A stretch of 64,000 nt of DNA from Echiichthys vipera (lineage: Eukaryota; Chordata; Actinopteri; Perciformes; Trachinidae): positions 12,928,826-12,992,825 of the forward strand of contig OY829658.1 in NCBI GenBank assembly GCA_963691815.1. The letters run 5' to 3'. How positions within the stretch are numbered: position 1 is the stretch's first letter; each line of letters opens with the position of its first letter. The translations under genes were made by a program, and so were the position numbers. Below, in pieces: positions 25,364-35,983 of this stretch. The notes under the pieces are model-generated. The model saw nothing but the letters and a program-made list of their open reading frames with translations. It did no database searches and was not told the origin of the DNA.

Positions 25364-25368
25364 CATTG

Positions 25369-25924
25369 TCACTAAAAATGTTGCAGATTCGTATGTTAAC
25401 AACACTATTATAACAAAAAAAGTAATGTGGGTAGCGCTATGTGTCTTGCTGTTTGCAAATTACGAGCATGTAAACGTAATTTGTTAAAGATAAAACTGGA
25501 GACACTCAGACATAGTTTTTACTGAGATTTACTTTTACATTCTGATACCAATTAAATGACTGACTGTTTTCTTTTATGTAAGATAGTTAGACACTTCCAC
25601 CTGCAAAATCTGTCTCCCTCCCCACAGTCTGTAACAGTTTACCCACTAGCAAATGACACCAACTATGTAAATGTACTATATGCAAGCCTCAGACCTTACA
25701 TGAACAGCTGCACCAATGACCCTCTGCCACTCTTCTTTTGTTTCAAACACCATGTTCCAGATCCTCAAACCATATATTTCTATTCCTTTTCTTCCCTCTA
25801 CTTTCACAACAATTGGTACAATTGGACAGCGATATCAGTACAATGCTGTGAGGCCAAGCAATTGTTAACACTTTATGTAAAATAATCACTTTGGGGCACT
25901 AAGAAGTGTTTACCACCTTTGTGG
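25369..25924. other. Unassigned non-coding DNA
   Basis: A 109-codon plus-strand frame at 25556-25885 shows no domain, signal peptide or splice context and is considered chance. Confidence 0.5.
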
Positions 25925-26109
25925 GGGGTTTTCAGGTTGGTGTGAATGCTGGACTAATACTGGACTTTAACTCTGGTGCAGACCAAACAACCACCCTCTG
26001 GTCCGCCTGGAAGGGTTGGTCTAGGACCACTGTCAAGTGAACTGGAGTGGTTCATCTCTAGTGTGAAGACCATTCTAAACCAATCACAGGAAGTGTACCA
26101 TTTGATATG

Positions 26110-26195
26110 TAGAGCTGTGCTCGACTACACAAATTCTTAGTCAACTAACACTCGACTAATTGTTTAGATGATTTAATCGACAGATATGAGTTTCT
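26110..26195. repeat. hAT-like terminal fragment inside the mosaic
   Basis: The text tagagctgtgctcgactaca, ttcttagtcaactaacactc and gactaattgtttag resembles the TAGRGCTGT..CGACTAA terminal region of a teleost hAT group. A partner end was not identified. Confidence 0.35.
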
Positions 26196-26269
26196 CCAGA
26201 AAGACTCAAAAGCACCACATTGGGTCTTCGAAAGAAGTCATTCAGCATGAAAACATAAAAAAATTAGGG

Positions 26270-26300
26270 CCCGAGCACAAAAGTGCCAGGGGCCGAAACA
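26270..26300. repeat. Terminal fragment related to repeat family C
   Basis: The phrase gggcccgagcacaaaagtgc followed by cagggg is the inverse of the end at about 21752-21775. Confidence 0.55.
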
Positions 26301-26705
26301 GTCCAGCTTTAATTTTCATTTATTTTCCTATGTTGGTGACTGGTAGTCTATTTTAATGGTCTATTTGCATGTTTGTTACCAAACTGTCGAGTGTCAGGGG
26401 ACAGCCGTCTTCTGTGATACGATTATGTGATGTCAGAGCATCTTCCTCAAAATGCCGTCATTTAATTTTTTAATATCTACTGTTTTACAAGACATTTATA
26501 CAGGTATGTGTGTCTCACTAAAGTCTGCTGACATGTGTTCCAGATCACCACCAACATGAACAAAACCTGAGGGTGCTGCATGATCTACGATGTCCAGGTA
26601 GAAATTGCAAGGATCATTGTCTCTAATTTCCACCACATGTTGATTACAATTTTCTGGACAGTTTCAGTTTTGCCTTTGTGAACGCAAACCAGACCCCTTG
26701 GGAAT

Positions 26706-27549
26706 TTGAATTATGGATTCAGGAACCGGATCTGTTTGTTTGTGCTACTCAAGCGCTATGTCTCAGATTGTCTCAGATTAAATTAATCATGGTTATCAGA
26801 AGAGGAACTACTTGAATGTCTCCAAATACAGGTAAATCTGAATAATCATTGGTCCAAACAAGTTTGCTTTTAGAAGAAATGGAATGCTGTTTATCCAAAT
26901 CTTAAGAGAAATAAGAGTGTGTGAGTACTGCAGTACTGAAAAACAGGTGTCGAGTCAAGTCTGATGTGTAAAATCTTCCATCTGCAAAAAATTACATAAA
27001 AATTTAGAGTTTCCAATGATATGCATCAATTACTGCATCCAGTGCCTTTGGGGCTTTCCGTTCTCTGAATTTGAAATGAGGACACGGCAGTCCACCAAGT
27101 GTGGTGCTTTGTTCACTGAGCTTAAAATGCTCTTTTACAACATTCACAGCATGGAAAAGTGTGCCTATTTGAACATAGAAATATAGTCAGTCTCTAAGTA
27201 GAAAACTGGGTACAACTATACACACATTCGGAGATAAAAATGCAGTCAAAACCTGACAAAGAGAGAGGGGAGTCGTGTCTTGTTTCTGCAGCCTCTCTGT
27301 GGATCATATCCAGGTACATTTGCCACGACTCTCCTGCACAAGGCGGCAGTAATGGTGCCCCCTGGCCAGGGCTGTGTGCTCGGCTCAGTGTGATGTGGAA
27401 ATCACCCAAGGACAGAAGGCAGAAACACATTTTAACCCAGGCTGCTGACATCCATCTAGCCCTTGACACCGCAGGCTCAGACCTGTCTCTTCTGCTCAAC
27501 AACAACATGGTGGGTCACAATCACAGTGCCTGATTTAGATCCTGAACAA
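26706..27549. other. Unassigned non-coding DNA
   Basis: Two frames of about 100 codons lie on opposite strands (27194-27508 and 27240-27533) and cover the same bases. Neither contains a recognised domain. Confidence 0.5.
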
Positions 27550-27585
27550 TACACACACACACACACACACGCACACGCACACACA
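27550..27585. repeat. CA microsatellite with GC interruptions
   Basis: About ten CA units followed by gcacacgcacacaca. Confidence 0.95.
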
Positions 27586-27720
27586 AAATCAGACAGAGAC
27601 AGAGGAGTGTGTACTATGACAGACATATGCAGTTTGTTCAGTTGTATTCAGAAATCAAATTCACAAAGATTGTTTCCATGCATACTGTCAGAATTACAAC
27701 CAACAATTATGTGTGACTGT

Positions 27721-28385
27721 CTGGACTGGGACCAAAAAATGGCCCTGGCATTTTGGTCCCTGGTGGCCCACCATAGTTATTTACATGATATGTGTAAGCA
27801 CACACCAAACCAGAGGATGTATGTGCACATTGTGAATTTTTAAAAATGAAATTGAGTGTAGTAGCCTACATCCTCTCCATCCTTCTCCTCCTCTCCCTCC
27901 TTCTCCTCCTCCGCTACCTCTCCGACAACCACCTGTGCACTCGCTACCGGCGCCGGGACTGCTGCACTCGACCCGACGACAACTGCCAAGCTTTTGGAAG
28001 CAGCTAACATGCCGGTGATTTTGGCACATTTTGCTGCTTACTCTTTTAGTATTTATATTTTTTTCTGCTCCCCTTTATGTTTTTGTTTTTTTCCGTCCAT
28101 CTCGAATAAAGCCACCACACTCCTTCCACCTCCGGTCAGGACAAATGAGCAAGAGGGAGGGGAGGGACGGGCCAACGAGAGCTGAGAGATTTTATTGGAC
28201 TAGCCCTATATTTTTCAAGAAAATCAACCAATGGGCCAGGTTTCGTGTCTCAGATACTGTTACGGTCGATTAAAAACTATATACTTTTTTTTTTTTTTTT
28301 TAAATTATGACAGTCCTGGGCCGGCCCAAAGATGTGCATCGGCCCACCGGGCATTGCCTGGTGGGCCAGATGGCCAGTCCAGCCC
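27721..28385. mobile_element. DNA element with 7-bp target duplication
   Basis: The left end is ctggactgggaccaaaaaat. The right end, read on the other strand, is gggctggactggccatctgg, so ctggactgg is shared as an inverted terminus. Subterminal tggtggcccacca (left) and the mirror text tggtgggcc (right) add to it. An exact 7-bp direct repeat, tgactgt, flanks the unit at 27714-27720 and 28386-28392. It contains a run of about 18 T near 28287 and a C/T-rich patch at 27870-27920. Superfamily uncertain; a 6- to 8-bp duplication would suit Dada or hAT. Confidence 0.65.
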
Positions 28386-28392
28386 TGACTGT

Positions 28393-29258
28393 CATGAATG
28401 AGGCAAGTTTCCGAACATCACAATGTTTTTTTGACATTGAGCAAAATGTCGCATTGGCATAAAAAGACAAACACAGAGACAAAAAAAGAGAAAATTATTT
28501 ATTTTAGGTGTTAAGGAAGGATGATTCTGAGAACATTTTGGAATATATTGCATGTAAAGCAACTTTACCTTAAACTACTTTGACTGACTGGGCACATTAC
28601 TGTCAGGGTAACACCACATTAATACACACTTAAAAGCTCAAGAACCAACCCTGAGCTTGATTGTCTTTTTCTTTTCTCATATCAATTCAGAAAGTAAAGT
28701 GTTTGCACAGGCAATTAACTCCAGCTAATGACAATGAATTAGTGGTATATTGCTCCACCTTCACAACAAATGCATGTGTCCCTGTTTGACTCCTGGGTCT
28801 GTGTTTGTTTTCTTTTTAAGAGATACATCATTAAACACCTATGGGAACAGCTACAGTGTTTCATTAACAATTCCTCCCATATGATTTACATTTGTGTAAA
28901 CTTCTGTGAGGACATCTGACATCGACATAATATACATAACATAATAGATGATGCATGCAATGGAATCTGGGTTGAATGTGGAAGAACATAAAAGAAAAAA
29001 AGGTGCAATTATACTAAAATGTGTAATTGATGTACTTTTAAGTGCAATTTTAATGGGAAATACTATATAAAATAACACTGTTTTAAACTAAAAACACTAA
29101 ACTTTAAATAGAAGTTAATTCATCTTCATCAACACCAAACTGAGACTTTGGAAATGTGAAAAAGAAAATCCACAAGAAATTGATTTCACTTTAATGAATC
29201 TCCATTAAATTCTCAGCTTTGCATCCCGAGTGGTCAACAGACTGACCAAGGACTGCTA
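28393..29258. other. Unassigned non-coding DNA
   Basis: No supported feature. AT-rich, without long tandem repeats. Confidence 0.5.
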
Positions 29259-29266
29259 CAGGGCAG

Positions 29267-30247
29267 TAGTGTTGCACCTTAAACAGATACTAGAAAGGTA
29301 CCGTGGTACCCAGTTGCCAAAAACGATACTTTTAAATGTTTTATTAATATATATACTTTATGAACTTTGTGCGACAGTGGGGCAGTGTGTCTGTGTGCAG
29401 CTCCTCTCTGCTTCATCACTGTCTGCAGCCAGAGTGGACGTAGTTTCATAGTGACATGTCACTCACAGAGCAAGACAGACATGACTGACAGTGGCTCGAG
29501 TGTGCCGGCTGACCGTCCTAGGCTTGTAGAAAAAGAAAATGCAAGGCGCAAAATATGGAAGTATTTACGGTGCCGAAAATAAGGGCAAGCCCACGGACAC
29601 CACAAAGCCTGTCTGAAATCGAGCTGACAGAGATGCAGACTTGTTCAAAGAGTTCAGGTTAGCGATAGATGACATAAATATCCCCCAGATGTAATGTTAA
29701 GTCAAGCGTGTGTTTATTTTGTGACAAGTGAACTTTTTTCACCATCAGAGTTGCACAAGGCATTCAGGGGTAAAGTTAACTGTTTAAATGTCTGACGTGG
29801 TTTACACGTCTCTGTATGCAAACAGTTCACACTGGTAACATTAACTTTACCAGAACATGCGCTGGTGTCTGCTGATCAACAACACAACAAGGCCAAGAAC
29901 CTTAAATTGGCCAAAGAATTGTCCAGATAATAATGAACATGTTTCTGTTTTCATATGTCCATGTTCTTTTACGTATCTTTTTTATTTTTTAAACAGCTGC
30001 ATAATAATTTAATTGTTGTTATAACAAGTTAAGTAGCTCTAAAGCTCAGCAGATTTAACAAATATATATGTTTTTACTTTGACTTTTTAGGTTTAAGTGT
30101 TTTAATTACTAAAAATAAATACATAATTATAAGTTCCACAGTCTGTCGTCTAATATTTTATTCCACCACTTTTGATGATATTTTAGTTTTAGATATTTTA
30201 GGCAGGTATCGTACCACCGTCATAATTTTGGTATTGTGACAACACTA
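29267..30247 (+). mobile_element. Non-autonomous hAT element with 8-bp target duplication, second BED type
   Basis: The left end reads tagtgttgcacc and the right end, on the other strand, tagtgttgtcacaa. Both ends continue with ggtacc/ggtac words (left aggtaccgtggtaccc; right, inverted, gacggtggtacgatacc). The flanks carry cagggcag (29259-29266) and cagagcag (30248-30255), an 8-bp direct repeat with one mismatch. Length 981 bp. It retains a BED finger start on the plus strand, but the rest of the interior is AT-rich and non-coding. Confidence 0.8.
29481..29640 (+). pseudogene. Start of a BED-finger hAT transposase, frameshifted
   Basis: From the ATG at 29481 the frame reads MTDSGSSVPADRPRLVEKEN and then ARRKIWKY. 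A one-base frameshift near 29565 is needed to continue with YGAENKGKPTDTTKPV, after which a stop takes the place where C-x2-C is expected. The layout (short acidic/polar leader, K.WKYFGF-like block, GKPTDT..P.C) is that of ZBED-like hAT transposases. The metal-binding residues are lost and no catalytic domain remains, so this is a relic. Confidence 0.65.
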
Positions 30248-30559
30248 CAGAGCAGTGTATGCCTGCGACTTGTTGCCAATTTCTTGCGATACTGTACGAT
30301 TACTCTTTCTATCTGTTTTCTGTCTTAAATGAAGAACTCAATGAAGGATAACAATTTGATTACAAGGCAAGAAGTCATGAATTGCAAGTTTGTTTGTCTG
30401 TGGAAGCCAGATAAAAAAAGGTTTTCATAACTGATTTCGAAATTAGTGTTTCGATACCGAATAACTTCCATAGTAGCATAGGCTAATTACCTATGACAAG
30501 GAGGGTTACGTTAAAGCTGTATTTGTTGATATTTATAAACATGTTGTCAATTATTTCCA

Positions 30560-30810
30560 AAAATGTCCAAATTCCCTGTATTACAGATTCTCAAATGTGA
30601 ATAGGTTTTGGTTTATTTAGTCCTTTGTGACAGTAAACTGAACATCTTTGGATTGTGGACAAAACAAGACATATACAGACGTCATCTTGGGCTTTGGGAA
30701 ACACTGATTAATATTTATATACATGTTCTGACATTTTAAAGAACAAGGACTTACTGATTAAACGAGAAAATAATCATTCCAATAATCGGACCAAGGATGA
30801 AACTCATTAA
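30560..30810 (+). repeat. Teleost dispersed repeat, one end
   Basis: The phrases tgacagtaaactgaacatct, ttggattgtggacaaaacaa, gacgtcatcttgggctttgg, gaaacactgatt and gattaaacgagaaaataatc appear in the order I recall for a repeat common in teleosts whose end normally reads into aataatcgttagttgcagc. That last part is degenerate here. Confidence 0.55.
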
Positions 30811-30843
30811 AATTTGGAGTGGATCCAAATCATAGGGCTGATA

Positions 30844-30844
<1 letters not shown>

Positions 30845-30882
<38 letters not shown>

Positions 30883-30907
30883 TACTACTATTATTATTAT
30901 TATTATT
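30845..30907. repeat. ATT microsatellite with ACT interruption
   Basis: About 21 triplets, mostly ATT, with three ACT units at 30881-30889. Confidence 0.97.
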
Positions 30908-31380
30908 TACATTGAGAGGTAGGGCATTTGTGCTGCATTCATGTTACCTTGCAGGGCAGCTGGATTCTCACAAGATCATGCGAGAATTTAAGGATCACAT
31001 ATCAGACGGAAAACCATCTTGTCAGTTTTTAAGGTTCCAAACCACAGTGACACAACCAATCAGCTTGGATAAGCTCAAAGGTTTGCACTGTCTGAGTGCC
31101 CTTCTAGTTTAATCTGTGACTGTTATTAGTCCTAATTGTAATGTGTAATTTTCACTGTCAGTGTAAATGTGTTCCGTCAGCTTGCCTGTTCGTCTACAGA
31201 AAGAGAAACGTCGAGGTTTGATGCTAGTTAAAAAATTAAATGTTTTGTCCAAGTTAATCCTCATTCTGTAAACTATAAAATGGCAAAAATAATTGCTCAT
31301 TGATCGCCTGTTGATTAAGCTAATTTAACAAGGGGATTAACGCTAGCTCAGGGGTAATCTACTCAGCATTGGCTATCTCA

Positions 31381-31383
<3 letters not shown>
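30908..31383. other. Unassigned non-coding DNA
   Basis: No gene or repeat boundary recognised. Confidence 0.45.
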
Positions 31384-31417
<34 letters not shown>

Positions 31418-31429
31418 GGGGGGGGGGGG
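31384..31429. repeat. GT microsatellite joined to a poly-G run
   Basis: About 15 GT units run directly into about 15 G, followed by three ggcct units (31430-31444). Confidence 0.95.
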
Positions 31430-31549
31430 TGGCCTGGCCTGGCCTGACCTACCACCTGACTTATAATGAAAAGCTGTCTCCTCTCAGGTGGAAACTGTGA
31501 CTCCAATATCCTTCAGACTAATACTGGAAAAAGCTGGCCTTCTTCACAG

Positions 31550-31574
31550 GACTCTCTCTCTCTCTCTCTCTCTC
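31550..31574. repeat. TC microsatellite
   Basis: About 12 CT/TC units immediately before the Harbinger insertion. Confidence 0.95.
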
Positions 31575-31584
31575 GCCTCTCTAT

Positions 31585-32151
31585 GGGCGCACTCACACTG
31601 TCGTTCTGTACCGGGCCAAAACCGGTTTTTCAGCTAAAGCCTAGTACCTTTAAGCAGTGTGAGTGCAACCGTTCCGCGCATAACAGCCGACAGCGGGCCG
31701 CCCACGGCCTGCTTGAAAGAGGTGGGCTTTAGCGGAGCTGTTTGCACATGTACGAGCACGAGCGTGCGCACGTGTACGAGCACGAGCACGAGCCCTACGG
31801 CGGTAGCGTTATGTGCGCCTGTTTGGACATAGTAAATAGAAGGACGGACCATGTGCGGACATTTAACAACAACAACAATGGCGGTGAAAGGTTCACGTTG
31901 GTGTGATGCGGAGGTGGAGTGTTTACTGCAGATTTGGTCGGATGAAAATATTCAAAAACAGTCGACAAGACGCACAAAAACTCCAAGGTCTGTGGAAAGA
32001 TTTGTAAACAAAGCCACACACACGCGATCAATGCGTGTGACGTGTTACGGCGTGATGGCATATGGACAGCAAGAAGTATTGGCCGAGGCCCTGGCAGTGT
32101 GAGTACAAACGGGGCTGGGTCGCGGTGAGGAAGGACAGTGTGAGTGCGACC
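31585..32151 (+). mobile_element. Non-autonomous PIF/Harbinger element
   Basis: The left end gggcgcactcacactgtcgt (31585) and the right end read on the other strand, ggtcgcactcacactgtcct (32151), are inverted repeats matching at 18 of 20 positions. A 3-bp direct repeat, tat, flanks the unit (31582-31584 and 32152-32154), consistent with the 3-bp duplications of PIF/Harbinger although TWA is usual. A Myb/SANT-like coding remnant inside supports this superfamily, which encodes such a protein beside its transposase. Length 567 bp; no DDE nuclease gene. GC content is visibly higher than in the flanks. Confidence 0.8.
31879..32015 (+). pseudogene. Myb/SANT-like DNA-binding protein exon of a Harbinger element
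   Basis: From the ATG at 31879 the frame reads MAVKGSRWCDAEVECLLQIW then SDENIQKQ. This fits the first helices of Harbinger Myb/SANT-like proteins, which have the form W...EV..LL.IWSD..IQ. A one-base shift near 31961 gives VDKTHKNSKVCGKICKQ, fitting the next conserved block (LDKTHKNS.V...I). The helix-containing N-terminus is therefore present but broken, and the rest of the protein is absent. In intact elements this protein escorts the nuclease to DNA and the nucleus. Confidence 0.65.
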
Positions 32152-32154
32152 TAT

Positions 32155-35100
32155 GTCTCACACACATACACACACATAAGCAATCACAATCACAAAGGAT
32201 ACTACACTATCAGCTTGATCAATCAACTTCCCACTGGCAAATTTACCTTTCCAACCTCAATTGTGCAGCTAATATACTCCCTTTCTCTTTGCTCAATTTC
32301 ACTGGAGTGATGGTGCCCCAACTGGCATGTTGTAGCAGAGCATGGGTGCCTTGTGTCACATTTTATGACTAATTACCACAAAAGAGGGAGCCTGACTGTA
32401 ATTTTTGCTATGACTTTACAGAGTGTGTTTATAGAGGCGGGGGAGAAAGAGGGAGAGCAGAGGGTTAATGGCTTTCTGTCAGTCATCGATGATGAGTGAG
32501 GCTCCACCTGGGATTTGCTGTTAAAAGAAAACACTTACTGTATGATTGTTGCTTACAGCCCATTGACAGTTTGAGTCAGCTGCAGTACACACACAAACCC
32601 CCAGCCGCAAACCTGCCTACTGATCCCGCTCATTATCCCTCAGTCTCAAGAGACACTACATTGAAATGGAAAATAAAGGGAGAGAAGAAAGATGGAAGGG
32701 AAGGGCAGAGGAGAGTATAACACATGGCAGGGAGGCTGTAAGGTCAAGCAGCCATAGGTGTGAGGATAAAACAAAGGCAAGCAGAGAAACACAGAGGCCG
32801 ACTGTCTGTGTGGCGGTCTCTTTCCCTCATCTTCCTCTCAGGAGATGAAAGGAAAGGAAAAAAGAAGAAAAACACTTGTGAGTGAAATGGTGTGAGGAAG
32901 AAAGGCTTAGAGCAGTGGCAACATTCACAGAGGAAATGGCATTTCTCTGGAGGAGACCAGGTCATCCCACTCACTCCTTTATTTGATGAGATGGTAAAGC
33001 GAGTTAAAGAAAGTGTGAAAGACGTGGCAATACGGAGGATGGAGTAGGTCAAAGGGACAATTGTGAGGGCAGAGAGATTGGTGGCAAATGGAAGGGTCTT
33101 ATTTCACACGCAAAATCTCTCTGGATTTCAACCTTCCTCTATAATTGAACTCTGCTTTCGGGGCATGCTTTAAAACAGGCCTGATATCATTCCTATGAGC
33201 TAAAAAATACTGCACTTTAGAACATCTAATGGGAATACTGAGGTATCTGAGAATAATGAAAAAAATATATATATAAACTTGTAATGGAGCCTTAAGCTTG
33301 AGCCTTGTCATCATGGTTAATCATTTACAGTGAAAAGTCTTGTTAGTCAGTTCTTTAAAGTGGCCTCAAGCAACTTCAGACCAAGCTTCCTAAAATATGT
33401 GACAGACAAACGGCCAAATATTATTACAATAACAATAGTTTTTCTCCTATGTAGTATGTAGTTGAGGATTTTAGTCACATTATATTATGAGTATTTAAGA
33501 TTTTATGCAGGTATACATCAGCTTCAAACATCCTAATCTGCCCCACCATTGTCTTTAAAACAGATGCCTTTGTACAAGTGAGTATACCTTGCAATTGCCT
33601 TGCAGTTGCTTGGTTTTATTTCTGACTGTAACAGCAATATTTAAATACCACTAATACAACAAATATCTTTTTTAAATATATTTTTGGTTCGATGTTTTGC
33701 TGTGGTTTTTAGATATTAAAAAGTGGGTGCCACTGATGGCAACCAAAGGCCAACAATCGGTTTATCATTTCTCAAATAGGTTGCCAATAGCAACATGGCA
33801 GCTGTAATTGTAGAGCCCTGATATGATTGCTTCATAGCTGTGATATAATAACCACATACTACGGCTCTGACGTCTAACGCCTTTGCACAATTCAGTATCA
33901 CTCCCCAACTGAGAAAAAAAAGTTAACATGCTGTCAGAGTGCCATCTACGGTAGGGATCAGAAGCTGTTTTCTATGATCCTTTCAAAGCCCCCAGAGTCC
34001 TTTGACAAAAACAAAAACAGCAATTTTACCGAACACATGGATTGCTTCCCTTGATTGGTTAGTGTATTTCTGTTATTGTGTGACTTTGGTGTATGCTAGC
34101 TGCTAGTGTAGGCTACATTCCATAGCTGCCACCTCAGTATGTGCAGGCTGCTAGCCCATGATGGCCTATTTTATTGTGAACATTATTATTTATTAATTAA
34201 AGTCTATTTAAACGGGAATGTGTCTATAACACTAACATTGCTTTGCATTAGGTTGAACAACGTTCCTCAGCTGTGATTTGATCATGACACATCACAACCT
34301 GACGACGAGCCATTTCTTAGATACTGTATATAGTACATGATAGAGATGGAGCAATTGCATACAAAGTCTATGGAAAGATGCAAGTGGATGTGACACATTT
34401 GCACTGTAGGCACAAATTGAGGCAACCCATCAGACTCAAGTCTTCTTTACCAGCCACCACAAAGGGATTTTATGGAAACTAGTCCATACAACTTTGAATA
34501 TGATATGAGAGCTCAAATGTTTCACTGCAGTGATGTTCCCCTTATTTTCTGTCTGCTAACTTCACAGCAATATACTGCGGAAGTCCATTTGTAAATTATC
34601 TCAAATGTCATAGGCGATGTAAAATGAGACCAGTCTAGACAGAATTAGTGCTTCAGTGGAAAGAACATGAAGCGAACCAGAGGGACAGTAGATGCTGAGG
34701 GGATAATAAAAAAAGGGTGCATAGAGAAGTCCCAGTCTCCTCTCGTACTGCAACACGACTGCTGTGTTTTCCTCTGCCTTCTGTCAGTCAGCTGATGGAG
34801 CGGTGAGCCTGTGTGAGCTACCTCCTTCAAAGTACACTTCTTGCCTCTGGCTACTAGTGTGTACCACTCTGTGATTTGGTCTTTATATCACCTCCCCCCT
34901 ACCGACACACACACACACACCCCATCACTACTGTTAAGATCCATCTGGGTCCCCTGATCAAAGGAGAGTGAAGCAGGGGGCTTGGAGGACATCTATGATT
35001 ACTACTGCCTGAGGCAAGCCACCTCATCCCCCATCAGCCTTATTCTGACATTATCATCATCCAGCTCTGCAATCAATAAACTGCCACGAGGCCCTAGAAG

Positions 35101-35206
35101 CTGCCGCCATCATCATGAAAACATGTGTCATACATACTGTGTTTATACTGTAGATACAGGGGCGATCAGAATTGGAGAACAACGTATAAATACTTTTTAT
35201 GGATAG
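32155..35206. other. Unassigned non-coding DNA
   Basis: No coding exon or dated repeat seen. Purine-rich patches occur around 32440-32470 and 32670-32900. A short CA tract sits at 34906-34921. Confidence 0.5.
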
Positions 35207-35239
35207 AATATCCGTTGTGGCTATACCACAACGGATATT
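35207..35239. repeat. Perfect 14-bp inverted repeat with 5-base loop
   Basis: Arms aatatccgttgtgg (35207-35220) and ccacaacggatatt (35226-35239) flank ctata. It lies at the 5' junction of the SINE-like element. Confidence 0.95.
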
Positions 35240-35470
35240 GTGGCTGTTAGCACTGTTGCCTCACAGCAGGAGGGTTCCTGGTTCGAATCCGGGTTGGGGC
35301 CCTTCTGTGTGGAGTTCTCCCTGTGTCTGCGTTGGTTCTCTTCGGGTTGCTCGGCTTCCTCCCACAGTCCAAAGACATGGGGGAGTTACGTTAACTGATG
35401 ACTTTAAAATGAATCCATCATTGTCCGTCTCTATGTGCCCTGTGATAAACTGGTGTCCTGCCAGCCGAGG
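35236..35470 (+). mobile_element. tRNA-derived SINE-like retroposon inserted into a Tc1/mariner relic
   Basis: The unit starts near tattgtggctgttagcactg. It contains an intact B-box-like ggttcgaatcc (35281-35291), then ttctgtgtggagttctccct, ggcttcctcccacagtccaa and atgtgccctgtgataaactg. This order is that of a very common teleost retroposon. The tRNA-like part is not a functional tRNA gene: no acceptor stem pairs at the right spacing. The right end lies where Tc1/mariner homology starts (about 35470-35490). Confidence 0.65.
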
Positions 35471-35479
35471 TGATTGGGA

Positions 35480-35983
35480 GACAATTGCAGTAGGGTGTTG
35501 CATGTTGCCGAAGGAGGTTCACATAAACATTTGCATTCACCCTGCCATGTAGCTGTACAAGAGGCCCAACTCCTGCTGCAAATAACATCCCCCAACCCAT
35601 GACACTTCTTTCTCCAAATTTAACTGACTTCTTTACACACTTTGGTTTCAGTCATTTCCCAGTCCTACCCCGATCATAATGCTTCCCATCAGACACAAAT
35701 AAATTGAACGTATTCTCATCACTGAAGTGCACTATGGACCAGTTCTTCTGTCCACACAACAGGCTCCTCAGCAAAGGCAAGTCTAACGTTTTTATTCTTT
35801 CTGCTGATGAGAGGTTTGGTCACTTAAGAGTGGGCTTTCATTGCCTTAAACCACGAGACACTGTGTGTCGAGACAGGTCCTTGCCCTGTTCAGCACTGAA
35901 CTGGCGAAAAACTCCATCAGTGTTGAACTGATCTAGACAACCGGCTGTTGCAGGGTTTCAGTCACCTTAGAGCGACTTGCCAT
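35480..35983 (-). pseudogene. Tc1/mariner-type transposase, truncated and frameshifted
   Basis: On the minus strand the ATG at 35983 starts MASRSKVTETLQQPVV, with an early stop. It resumes as DQFNTDGVFRQFSAEQGK, with HTVS further on, the helix-turn-helix end. After a frameshift it continues KPLISRKNKNVRLAFAEE, then WSIVHFSDENTFNL, which contains the first catalytic aspartate of the DDE/D triad (FSDE). After one in-frame stop come KPKCVKKSVKFGERSVM and WGMLFAAGVGPL, then HGRVNANVYVNLLRQHA. The next expected block, with the second aspartate (QDNAPCH), is missing because the SINE-like unit interrupts at about 35480. It is clearly dead. Tc1/mariner transposases act in the nucleus by cut-and-paste into TA. 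Confidence 0.8.

Larger units (their letters stand above)
25925..26705. repeat. Mosaic of decayed DNA-transposon pieces
   Basis: Left part: ggttggtgtgaatgctggac and cctctggtccgcctggaagg. Right part: ttgtgaacgcaaaccagacc near 26675-26694. These look like the two subterminal ends of one teleost DNA element, interrupted by other repeats. No target duplication could be fixed, so limits are approximate. Confidence 0.4.

Noticed and set aside
30819..31112. Frame with a poly-leucine run, looking like a signal peptide
   Set aside because: The leucines come from the ATT microsatellite; the rest has no domain.
35236..35300. Possible tRNA gene because of an intact ggttcgaatcc
   Set aside because: No acceptor stem or anticodon arm at the required spacing; the context is a SINE-like retroposon.
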